This document shows, piece after piece, positions 1 through 9,591 of a DNA stretch of 64,000 nucleotides. Within the stretch, counting starts at the first letter, position 1. Each line of letters starts with the position of its first letter. Location of the stretch: NCBI RefSeq assembly GCF_024139115.2, contig NC_085140.1, forward strand, positions 428,605,240 through 428,669,239. Direction: 5' to 3'. The DNA comes from Armigeres subalbatus (taxonomy: Eukaryota; Arthropoda; Insecta; Diptera; Culicidae). The notes beneath the pieces were generated by a model, which ran no database searches, was not told the DNA's origin, and saw only the letters and a program-made list of their open reading frames with translations. A program made the position numbers and the translations under genes.

Positions 1-2421
1 GTCCATGTAAACAAGCTCTATGAACTGTCAGACTACGTCATCATGCAGTACATACTCTATTAGCTGATGAGTCGCTGCTCCAAAATTCAATTCACGCTCA
101 CTTGAAAAAAAAATCCATAGATATGGTTACCATGTTGATATAATTAGAACATTCTAATGGCACTGATAATCATCCAGTTTGTTCGCAATAAGTTGCGGTG
201 AATATGTCCAAGCTTCAATATTTTTCCTGAAAACGATTTCTGGGTGACTCCCTAATTAGCTTGATTTTTTTTATCTCGATAGGACGATAGTAGACTGTGT
301 TTATTCTTTTTTTATCTTTTACTAACATTCATTGCGCTTACTTACGAACGTGGAATTTTTGTTTGCGTATGGTATCGATTATTTGCAGTATCATTCCCAG
401 TCGAGGTACACGTGCAGAACTTGTGATAAGCACGTACGCATTTTGTTCAACGTACAGCTGATTTTGATGATAAAAAACTGATAACGATAAAAATTTCACT
501 TTTCAAATGCTTACAGAAAATTTAAGGTCTACCTGAAAAAAGTGCGGAAGTCGCATGAGAGAGCTCAACTCGTCGACTTTCACTCCTCAGAATAGATGGG
601 CAGAAAGGTGATATGATTCGATTTCAGAAACTAATTATCAACTTACATATTATCTATCCTGGTTAAAATTCCAATAAAGCATACAAAACTATTTCTTATT
701 ATTACCTTTTCGTTTTAGAATACAATCTTTGTGGGTTTAGGTACCTATGTCCAAGTTGACTAATTTCAATTGGTCGAACATTGTTTAAATTAGTTTATTT
801 TCATAATCTGATCTGTTCAGAAAGAAGCAATAATTCTTCATGCTTGACATATCTCATTTTAATTTAAACCAAATGTACGGAACGTACAGCAATATGGTAC
901 GCTATTAGGAAACAATGTTTCAGCAGCATGTTATCCGCAGCTTACCAGAATGATGGAAGCGTTTTGATGTATGTAGATTAACGGCATTACCTTAGAGCTC
1001 GAGTTTTTCTTGCAATGACTTGTCAATAAATTTGGCCACGCCACCGTACTCTGTCATCGTTAACTGGCAGTATCGGTGTGGTATTGCACGCTATGACTTA
1101 TTTAGTCCTCAATCGCTCATGGCGATCGAATATTACGATAAATCAGATTTGAAACTTTTAATGATGATTAACTGAGATTGTCATGTTTGTCCACATGATT
1201 TGATAACTGCTCATAATTTTAAAATCAAGTCTACCTGTTAATCGTACTTCGTTTCCAATATCAACTGTTCTGTTCATATTTTTTATAATATTATGAATTA
1301 TATAAATAAGGAGCGCCTAATAATAGAATCAGATATGTGATTCCATTTCTAAAATTTTTTTCGCGAACATATTGGGAAGTTCAGTACATGCTGATGATGC
1401 CACTATTTTACGCATCCGTTGTCTATATACCAAATCTATCCATTACCGAGAAGACTTTTACCAACCCAGTGGTCCATTATTGATGCGCGGGGATTGAATT
1501 ACGGACCGGTATTCGTCTACAGTTGCATTGAAACCGTCCACCGTGCATCGATATCTCATTCAGAGTCCATAGGGACCGGGCAGATAACTCCACCAGGATT
1601 TTCAGCGAGAAGCCATCGTCAGGCCAGGCTAATCATTCGCATCAATCATTAACTTAATGTTGTGTAGTGTATGCTAGTAATGGACCCTGCACATATGATG
1701 GACTCCTTTATAGCACACAAGTATGAAAAATGCTTAGAAGAGGCAAACTAATTACACTATTTCAACATGTCTTACTTCTATGTGAAAACTTGAACGCAAT
1801 ACTTACCCAGATTGTCAATTATTTTTAATGTATTTATTATGATGATATTTCTTCTTTACTGACATGCTGCTAGTTCTGTCTTATTTTCATATCCTCCATA
1901 GGAATAATCTGTGTGATTGAAGTAAATCGTAGTTTGTAAAGAGGGTCCAATATTAGCCTTGCATTCCTTATTCAGTGTGGAGTCATTTTAGAATTTGATT
2001 AACATCGATAACTCTGCCCACACGGCCCTGTCATTAGTGGTAATCCCCCAGTTGGTAACGAGCCACATTTTTCGAACATGAGGCACCGATCCGTCGCGCC
2101 GACCGAAATAATTTGTTTTAGCTAGTCCATTTCAGTGCACTGGCCTCTCGGTGCAGCGCACCGTAATCCGAGGACAATTTACTCAACGGGGTCAAAATGA
2201 TTGTAATGGTACCTTCCAAGAAGAGTTCAACTTCGATGACAATTTTTTTTACTTGCGTTGTTAAAAAATCGAATTCAATTACAGTAGGTATGATTTTTGA
2301 TTACGTTTCAAATACGTAATATTTTCGTACCACGTTGAAGTATATCGAGAAGCCAGGGATTGAATCCAAAAAAGATAGAAAAAATCTCTCACTTGTCATT
2401 TCTGTATGCATATACGATATA
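1..2421. other. A+T-rich DNA, no gene recognised
   Basis: I see no ORF with protein similarity, no tRNA and no clear tandem array here. The short ORFs near 1419-1652 and 2360-2551 have no recognisable domain and cross repeat sequence. The base composition is like the other non-coding stretches of the window. Confidence 0.5.
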
Positions 2422-2626
2422 TACCGTTGGCTCAAACTCCGAACAAGACTCATATTCCGAACACTTTATATGGCCGTTTTGGCTTTATTCGTGTGATTCT
2501 TTCCATAGAAATTTGTTTGTAACCTTGATCCTGAGCGGGAAAAACGGATGAAAATGTTAGTTTGAGGGCGCTAATATGCCAGTGTTCGGAATATGAGCCA
2601 TGTTCGGTATTTGAGTCAAAACGGTA
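2422..2626. mobile_element. MITE-like inverted-repeat element
   Basis: The two ends are inverted copies of each other over about 45 bases. Both start TACCGTT and both contain CTCATATTCCGAACAC when read inwards. The interior is about 110 bases of non-coding sequence. This is the form of a non-autonomous DNA transposon. The flanks suggest a TA duplication but are too short to be sure. The superfamily is not assigned. Confidence 0.65.
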
Positions 2627-2867
2627 GCATACCGTGAGAGACAAACAACCAAAGCATGAGATCGAGCAAAGTCCCATGGGTCGATCGCATATCAGCCGAG
2701 ATACTCCAAGTTGACCCCACGACATCCGCTCAAATACTGCATCGTTGATTTCGTAATATATGGGACACCGTAACTTTCCCGGTTGACTGGATGCAAGTAT
2801 GCAAATATCTGGAAAAATAGGCAGATAAGTGAACGCACCAAAATCTGAATTAATTTTCAACTCTAAG

Positions 2868-2984
2868 GGGTCGTACACATATTACGTAAGCATTTTTCTA
2901 ACCCCCCCTTTTTAGATTTTTTGCGTAAGAAAATGACGAAACCCCCCTCCCTCCATAAGTGCTTACGTACTATGTGTACGGCCT
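2868..2984. mobile_element. Short inverted-repeat element with C-rich interior
   Basis: Inverted ends of about 24 bases (GGYCGTACACATA then TACGTAAGCA, read inwards) flank a short interior that holds two runs of C. It has the size and shape of a small MITE. No target duplication was identified. Confidence 0.5.
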
Positions 2985-3056
2985 CTAACCTGAAATCTCT
3001 GACGTTATGCGCTAGGGAAACATGGTATGTATCAGTGGAGAACACTCAACGGCTAC

Positions 3057-3136
3057 ACTGCCGCTAACCGCAAGCCGAGCACATCTGTATATGGGCCTCC
3101 ATATACAGATGTGCTCGACTTGCGGTTAGCGGCAGT
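3057..3136. repeat. Near-perfect 80-bp palindrome
   Basis: Arms at 3058-3094 and 3099-3135 are reverse complements over 37 bases with one mismatch, separated by a 4-base spacer. An A:T pair extends the stem by one on the outside. It would extrude as a long hairpin. It may be the inverted end of a transposon remnant or a recent fold-back duplication. Confidence 0.85.
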
Positions 3137-3659
3137 ACAGGTGTTTGATCAACAGATGCCTGCGGTACTCCGCAATCTCGCAATTGATAAACCACCTCAA
3201 CGCGTAACCGGTCGAGTGCTGAAGTCAAATATTCCGGGAGAACACAGCTCACCGTCGAGTATCACCCCCAATTGTTTGAGATTTCTCTTGGAGGTGTTGT
3301 CAAGACCGCCTGTTCCTCTGATGAGGGCACCATCCTTCCTTCGTATCGTAGATCAGTATTCGATTCTAGAAATAGCTTTCCAGTATCTTGTACAACCCTA
3401 GACATAAAGCCATTGCGCCCATCAAGCGTTTGCAGCACGTAGTAACCTGTACCGCCTCGCTTGCAGTGCCAATTGAGTACCCCTAAGTGCCCGCTAATTT
3501 CAATGAGTTCCTTTGACCTTCAGAGAACTCACAGACAGTTAATGGCACTCAGGCACTCATTAGCGACTACGGGTACTTATTAGCGCTCATAACTGCAAAC
3601 AAATTATGGAAAATTTTCGTGCTTCAAGATGAAACAAAAAAATAGCTGAGGTTTGTGGT
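3137..3659. other. No gene recognised
   Basis: ORFs on both strands overlap here (3027-3401 plus, 3064-3252 minus), but neither shows a domain, and both cross the palindrome. The stretch near 3480-3600 has short repeats of an 'AGCGCT/ACTCATTAGCG' kind and nothing else that I can support. Confidence 0.4.
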
Positions 3660-3756
3660 CTGGTGAAAACTAAAAATTTATATCGCGTCCGGTCGTGTTT
3701 TCTTCAGTAAGCAGAACGATCGGTCGATCATCAAAATTTGCTTTGTGCGGGTGAGT
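3660..3756 (+). repeat. Tandem-array unit, left flank of the L1/Tx1-type LINE
   Basis: This is one unit of a ~110-base repeat marked by GTGTTTTCTTCAGTAAGC and GCTTTGTGCGGG. Related units recur after the LINE poly(A) at 8246-8307 and again at 8553-8860. The LINE therefore lies inside the array. An alternative reading is that the shared first 45 bases are an unusually long target duplication. Confidence 0.6.
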
Positions 3757-3902
3757 AAGGTTTTCATCATATAATAGTTACCGCTCAGCTTCTGAGACGT
3801 GCAGACGTGTTTCCGATTGCGCTCTTGGAAAGTCAAGTGATCGAATACAGTGGTTAAAGTTCGATTCCGTCTGTGCCGCGTCGCGCGTTTTAGTGATCCG
3901 CG

Positions 3903-4970
3903 ATGAGGCGAGAAAATACTTTTCGTATTGACTACTCGAGTTTCCCGGTGAAGCCGTCATTCGAAAAGGTTCACGGCTCTTGCCGCACGGTACTCGGCCT
4001 GAAGAAAGAAGAAGTGTTGAGACTACAGTGCCACAGAGGTGAACAATGTGCGTTCGTCAAGGTTGACAACCTGGCGCTCGCACAACGAATAGTGCAAGAA
4101 CATGACGAGAAGCATGAAGTGGAGCACGCGGGGAAAAAATACAAGCTTCGCATCACCATGGAAGATGGATGTGTAGAGGTTAAAGTGCACGACCTGCCAG
4201 AAAACGTCCCCGAAGAAAAAATCGTTGAATTTCTGAGTGCGTTTGGTGAAGTGTTTTCGCTGCGAGAGTTAACATGGGGAGAAGGGTTCGAGTTCGGTGG
4301 GATACCGCTCGGCATTTGGTCGGCCCGAATGCTAGTCCATCGAAACATCGATTCGTGGGTAACGATCGATGGACAGCAGGCCTACATTGTTTACAAGGGG
4401 CAGATCGTCTCTTGTAAATACTGCAAAGAGCAAGCGCATACTGGCATATCGTGTGTCCAGAACAAAAAGCTGCTAGTCCAGAAGAGCTATGCGAACGTGG
4501 CGAAGCAAACTGGGCCACGACAACCACCGAAGAAGGCGAACGGTGCAAAACCCCCGAGCGCCAAACCGGTCGGTCAGCGTTCTGTTGCTCCTCCACCAGC
4601 ATCGCTGGAGGCTTTCCCCGAGCTGCCACAGCCGTCGTGTCAGACCGAACCGTCTGGCTCAATAAACCCAACTGAAAGCCAGCCGACTGCGCCCATTGCA
4701 CGAACGGTGTCTCCCAACCCGTTGCAAACACAAATCGCGCGCAGCACATCGTCGTCGTTGCGCACACAACCACAGACCGCTGAAGTGGTCTTGGTTGACA
4801 TATTCAAAAAGCCAGCAAACGCGTTGCGATCGAAAGACCGAACCGCCGGCAACGATACGGACGATTCATCAACATCGACGAGAAGCAGCCGAAGCCGAGG
4901 ACGCCCGCCCGGCAAGAAACAGCGATGCAACGACGGTGACGACGAGCAGGATGTGGACTTTCTTCCATAA
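3903..4970 (+). CDS. LINE ORF1, RNA-binding gag-like protein
   Basis: A 355-residue ORF starting at the first ATG after the leader. Residues about 92-150 (VKVHDLPENVPEEKI onwards) look like an RRM fold. A CCHC zinc knuckle follows at C171, C174, H179 and C184. The C-terminal half is rich in Pro, Ser and Gln, and ends in a basic stretch (SRSRGRPPGKKQR), a likely nuclear signal or RNA contact. By analogy with other LINE ORF1 proteins it should coat the element RNA as a ribonucleoprotein. The frame is intact from ATG to TAA. The stop is directly followed by the ATG of ORF2. Confidence 0.85.
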   Translation: MRRENTFRIDYSSFPVKPSFEKVHGSCRTVLGLKKEEVLRLQCHRGEQCAFVKVDNLALAQRIVQEHDEKHEVEHAGKKYKLRITMEDGCVEVKVHDLPENVPEEKIVEFLSAFGEVFSLRELTWGEGFEFGGIPLGIWSARMLVHRNIDSWVTIDGQQAYIVYKGQIVSCKYCKEQAHTGISCVQNKKLLVQKSYANVAKQTGPRQPPKKANGAKPPSAKPVGQRSVAPPPASLEAFPELPQPSCQTEPSGSINPTESQPTAPIARTVSPNPLQTQIARSTSSSLRTQPQTAEVVLVDIFKKPANALRSKDRTAGNDTDDSSTSTRSSRSRGRPPGKKQRCNDGDDEQDVDFLP

Positions 4971-7900
4971 ATGGCTCTCACGTCTTACAACCTCGCATCC
5001 ATCAACATCGGCACGATCACGAACCCCACAAAACTGAACGCACTCCGAACCTTCATAAGCAGCCAAAACCTCGATATCGTGTGTCTGCAGGAAGTCGAGA
5101 ACGAACAGCTTTCCTTGCCTGGCTTTGTCGTTTTCGCGAATGTGGACCACACGAGGAGAGGCACAGCTGTTGCGGTGAAGGAGCACATCCATGTCTCTCA
5201 CGTGGAGAAGAGCCTGGACAGCCGACTAATCGCGCTGCGAGTGCACGACACAACGATCTGCAACGTCTACGCTCCCTCCGGCACTGCTCAGCGCGCTGCT
5301 AGAGAGGAGTTCTTCAATGGCACGCTCGCCTATTATCTCCGCCACCACACCGAGAACGTCATCGTAGCTGGCGATTTCAATTGCGTGCTGCGTGCGTGCG
5401 ATTCGTCCAGCCCGAACACCAGTCCGTCTCTCAAAACAGCTGTACAGCAGCTGCAGCTACATGATGTATGGGAGAAGTTGTGTCCACGTGATGCAGGTTT
5501 TACCTATGTCTGTCGAAACGCGCGATCTCGACTCGATCGGATCTATGTCAGCCGTGGTCTTCGCGACAAACTGCAGTCGGCCTTCACGCACGTCTGCTGT
5601 TTCACGGATCACAAGGCGCTAACGCTCAGACTTTGTCTTCCCCCACTGGGACACGAGCCCGGGCGCGGTTTCTGGGCCCTTCGACCGCATCTTCTTACCG
5701 AAGAAAACGTTGCCGAGTTTCAGTATAAGTGGCAATATTGGACTCGTCAGCGCAGAAACTACGCGTCATGTATGCAATGGTGGCTGTCGTACGCTAAGCC
5801 AAAAATCAAATCTTTCTTCAAGTGGAAATCTCGTGTCGTCTACGAGGAGTTCCACGATACGCATCAGCACCTCTATGCGCAACTACGGCTAGCGTACGAC
5901 GGCTATTATCAGCAGCCACAAATGATCACCACCATCAACCGGCTGAAAGGGGAAATGTTGGCACTGCAGCGTAATTTCTCCCACATGTTTATGCGCATCA
6001 ACGAGACGCACGTGGCCGGCGAGCCAATGTCGATCTTCCAGCTGGGGGAAAGACGACGGAAGAAAACAACGATCACGCAGCTACAGACGGGAGAAGACGA
6101 AATCATCGTCGAGCCTCAAGCGATCGAGGCAAATCTGTTTGATTTTTTCTCGAGCCTGTACTCAGAAGAAACACCAGAAAACGACGGCAATGCCAACAAC
6201 GGGGACGATTTTGCTTGCGAACGTGTTATCCCACCGGACGACCCACTGAACGAAGCGTGCATGGAGGAGATACAAACAGCAGAAATTCTGGCTGCTATCA
6301 GGGCGAGCGCACCCAAACGATCCCCCGGTGCCGACGGGATCCCACGAGAATTTTATCTCCGGATGTTCGATGTCATCCACCGTGAGTTGAACATGCTTAT
6401 GAATGAAGCACGCAACGGAAATCTCCCCCATGCCTTCGTAGAGGGCGTCATCGTGTTGGTGAAGAAGAAGGGAGGCGACAACACAGCCCGAGCGTACCGG
6501 CCCATATCGCTGCTCAACAGCGATTATAAATTGCTCTCCCGCATCCTGAAAAACAGGATGGAACGAATTATGCAGGCCCACCGCGTCCTAAGCAACGGAC
6601 AGAAATGTTCAAACGCAGAGCGAAACATCTTCCAGGCCACTCTCGCTCTGAAAGATCGAATCGCCAATCTCCGTCACCACCGTCGGGCCGGTAAGCTCAT
6701 CAGCTTCGATCTGGAGAACGCCTTCGATCGGGTGCGGCACTCGTTCCTCTTCGAAACCATGCGGTCGCTCGGGTTCAACGGGGAACTCATCTCTTCTCTC
6801 GCATATAGCCAGTCGGTCCACATCCCGGCTGCTCATCAATGGGCACCTCTCTCGATCGTTCGAGATCGCACGGTCGGTGCGGCAAGGCGACCCTCTGTCC
6901 ATGCACCTGTTCGTGCTTTATCTTCACCCACTTGTGTGTAGGCTTGAGCAAGTATGTGGGGATGATCTGCTCGTTGCCTACGCCGACGACATCAGCGTGG
7001 TGGTGACGTCATCGTGGCAAATAGAAGCGATGAATGAAATATTTCGTCGCTTTGGACTTGCCGCCGGCGCAAAATTGAATTTGCGGAAAACGGTTGCAGT
7101 GAATGTTGACTTTTTCGAAGGTAACGAAATTGGTACCCAGTGGCTACGAACAGCCAACGTAGTCAAGATTCTGGGTGTTACCTTCGCCAACTCGATAAGG
7201 CTGATGACCACACTCAACTGGGATGCGCTGGCGGGCAAGTTCTCACAGCAAATGTGGCTGCAGTCCTTGCGCAGGCTGAATCTGCACCAGCGGGTGATAA
7301 TGCTAAATACATTCGGTACGTCGAAGCTGTGGTACCTTTCATCTGTGCTGCCTCCGCTTGGTGTTCACACGGCGAAAATCACAGCTACGATGGGGACGTT
7401 TCTGTGGAGAGGAATGCTCGCGCGCGTTCCGATTATGCAGCTAGTTCGGAAGAAAGAAAACGGTGGCTTGAATTTGCACGTGTTGGCGCTGAAAAGTCGC
7501 AGCCTGGCTACCAATCGACATCTGCAAGAGATCGAATACATTCCCTACTATAAATCCCTTCTTTCCACGCAATTCCTCGCCCGCAATTTCAATAGACAAT
7601 CCTGACCTAAAATCAATTCTATCAAACTTGTCCCAAACTCCCAACCATATCCAACAAAACCCCTCCGCCGATCTGATCCACCGGCACTTCGTCCAGCAAA
7701 CCGAACTGCCAAAGGTGGAACGAAACAGTCCAGCGCTTGACTGGCCACGCGCGTGGCGAAATATTGGGATGAAAGAGCTTTCCTCATCGCAGCGATCCCA
7801 ACTTTACCTGCTGGTGAATGGGAAAATAGAGCATCGGAAGCTTCTGCACGTGATGCAACGTGTGGCGGACGAGAACTGTCAACACTGTGACATTCAGGCA

Positions 7901-8161
7901 ACTGAAACGCTCCAGCACAAGTTCTGTAGCTGCTCTCGTGTCGGCCCGGCCTGGACGGTCCTACAGCAGAGGCTAGCCGGCTACACAAATGGTTGGAGAC
8001 GACTGTCGTTCGAGGACCTCGTGAGACCTGTTTTGCCAGGAATTGGAAGAGCTGCGCGAGTGGAAATTCTCCGCTTGTTTGTGAAGTACATCGGCTTTGT
8101 TAACGAGTGTAACGATAGAATTGATGTAGATGCTTTAATGTTCCAATTAGATTTAAATTGA
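4971..8161 (+). pseudogene. LINE ORF2: endonuclease and reverse transcriptase, frameshifted
   Basis: The N-terminal AP-type endonuclease keeps its catalytic signature: E41 in LQEVEN, Y100, GDFN at 134-137, LDR at 188-190 and a TDH at 212-214 in place of the usual SDH. RT follows with SPGADG (~residue 450), YRPISLL (~508) and FDLENAFD (~578), then YADD encoded at 6979-6990. A one-base deletion near 6795 moves the reading frame; the downstream frame resumes with RQGDPL. A second shift near 7600 separates the C-terminal part (7628-8161), which carries a CX2C, H, C zinc motif (CQHC then HKFCSC). Expected activity is target-primed reverse transcription, lost in this copy. Confidence 0.85.
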
Positions 8162-8208
8162 TTTGAAAACGCTGAACTACAATTGTAAAAACTGTACATA
8201 TAATGACA

Positions 8209-8250
8209 AATAAAAACTGAATTTTAACCACAAAAAAAAAAAAAAATAAA
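8209..8250 (+). terminator. LINE polyadenylation signal and A-tail
   Basis: AATAAA at 8209-8214 precedes an almost pure A-run starting about 8232. The tail is interrupted by a T near its end and passes straight into the flanking tandem unit. Confidence 0.8.
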
Positions 8251-8310
8251 AATTTATATCGCGTCAAGTCGTGTTTTCTTCAGTAAGCAGAACAATTGGT
8301 AAATAAATTA

Positions 8311-8550
8311 CACACTTAATTTTTTTAACCGGGATCTCAGCAATTTGTTGAACTTTTACCGAGATTCGCACAGCCGAGCCCCAGTAAACATGTTTTTTGC
8401 CGAGATTTCTGTCAAAGTTGCTGAAAATCAGTAAATAATTTGCCGAAACCCAGCTAACAAGCCTCATTCCTGACGGGATATCAGTTTTTATTTTGCTGGG
8501 CGCACGGCTGTGCGGATTTTGCCGAGCTGCAGAAATAAAAACTGAGTGTG
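8311..8550. mobile_element. MITE in the tandem unit after the LINE
   Basis: The ends are inverted: CACACTTAATTTTT on the left and the complement of CACACTCAGTTTTT on the right. A TA duplication is present at 8309-8310 and 8551-8552. The interior is about 240 bases and non-coding, with internal near-repeats of CCGAGAT. It interrupts a unit of the ~110-bp array, so it is younger than the array. The TA target fits Tc1/mariner-type or related elements. Confidence 0.7.
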
Positions 8551-8552
8551 TA

Positions 8553-8860
8553 AGCAGACCGTGAAAATTCGTATGGCGTCCTGTTGTATGTATTTTCTTC
8601 AGTAAGCAGAACGATCGGCCGGTCATTGAAATTTGGTTCCGCTTTGTGCGGGCGAGTATGTAAATTAATCAGAAAATGAAAATATGTATTGCGTCCAGTC
8701 GTGTTTTCTTCAGAAAGAAGAACGATTGGTGGATAATCGAAATTTTGTTCTGCTTTGTGCGCGTTAGTAAATAATCAGGAAGTAAAAATTTGCAAGTAAG
8801 CCGAACGGTCAGTAAGCGGAACGATCTGCTGGTCATCGAAATTTTGTTCTCCTTATGTGG
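8553..8860 (+). repeat. ~110-bp tandem array, right part
   Basis: Two full units and a partial one follow each other, marked by TTTTCTTCAGTAAGCAGAAC, by a 'GGTCATYGAAATTTKGTTC' type segment and by GCTTTGTGCG. They match the unit before the LINE. The last unit is shortened and includes AAGCCGAACGGTCAGTAAGC. Arrays like this are common as 5' promoter monomers of retroelements, but no ORF follows. Confidence 0.7.
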
Positions 8861-9060
8861 TCGGTGAATAATTTAGTTAGAGTTCGTTTGATTTTGTTTT
8901 TGTTTAAAATCAGTCAAATTACAATCTATACACTGCATACCGTTTACCAAAACCAACCCTGCCGCTATCCCTTCCCCATTTATCCAACATCACAATTATT
9001 TCTCGGGGAAGTGCCGATGACTCCTCGTCGGCTTCTATCGGGGAAGGGTCGTCTGCCGAA
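8861..9060. other. Unassigned repeat-like stretch
   Basis: T-rich DNA, then a C-rich part ending in TCGGGGAAGTGCCGATGAC. It may be the 5' region of another retroelement attached to the array. No ORF with similarity was recognised. Confidence 0.3.
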
Positions 9061-9591
9061 AAAGGTCATTTGACCGAATAGGACATTTGGCCGAATAGAA
9101 CAATTGGCTGAATAAGCTATTTGGCTGATCATTTGCTGAATTAGTCAGTTGACCGGACATGTCATTTGGCTGAACAGGTTATTTGGCCGAATATGTCATT
9201 TGGCCGAATAGGTCATTTGAATAGTGAGAAATGTGGTGTGAAAAGTGAAACGACTCACTTTCCACTATTTATTTCCTTCTTCGTACTACTCACTCTTCAT
9301 AGTGTGAAATAAGAAATGGGGAGTGTGAAGTGAGCGTCTTACTTCTCAATCCTCATTTCTCGCTTCTCAATGTAAAAAGTGAGAAGCGCGAAGTGAGTAG
9401 GAAGACGTCTTACTTGGCATTTCTCTTTTTTCACAGTAAGATGTGAGAAATGACGAGTGCCATTTGGCCGAATAACCTGTTCAGCCAAATGGCTATTCGA
9501 CCAAAATAACTTTTCAGCCAAATGACCTTTTCGGCCAAATGGCTTATTCGGCCAAATGGTCTTTTCGACCAAATGTCCAATTTGGCTATAT
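9061..9591. repeat. GGCCAAAT-type minisatellite in inverted arms
   Basis: From 9061 to about 9225 the plus strand repeats CATTTGGCCGAATAGG with drift, roughly every 20 bases. From about 9462 to 9591 the same motif runs in the opposite orientation (TTCGGCCAAATGG). The 230 bases between the arms hold copies of GTGAGAAATG and other short inverted segments. The right arm resumes at 12609, after a hAT-like insertion, and continues to about 12660. Confidence 0.8.

Larger units (their letters stand above)
3757..8250 (+). mobile_element. L1/Tx1-type non-LTR retrotransposon, near full length
   Basis: A two-ORF LINE: a 5' leader, ORF1 with an RRM-like region and a CCHC knuckle, ORF2 with AP endonuclease, reverse transcriptase and a C-terminal zinc motif, an AATAAA signal and a terminal A-run at about 8232-8247. 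The RT block YRPISLLNSDYKLL and the segment RQGDPLSMHLF resemble the L1/Tx1 group rather than Jockey, R1 or RTE. Two single frameshifts inactivate ORF2, so this copy is probably dead but young. The 5' boundary is uncertain by tens of bases because repeat units flank both ends. Confidence 0.8.

Noticed and set aside
4180..4773. 197-residue minus-strand ORF and other ORFs opposite LINE ORF1 and ORF2
   Set aside because: Antisense shadows of the G+C-rich LINE coding sequence. No domain on the minus strand.
3660..8295. A perfect long target duplication for the L1/Tx1-type LINE
   Set aside because: The flanks match over about 45 bases with differences, but further units of the same repeat follow, so a pre-existing tandem array explains them better.
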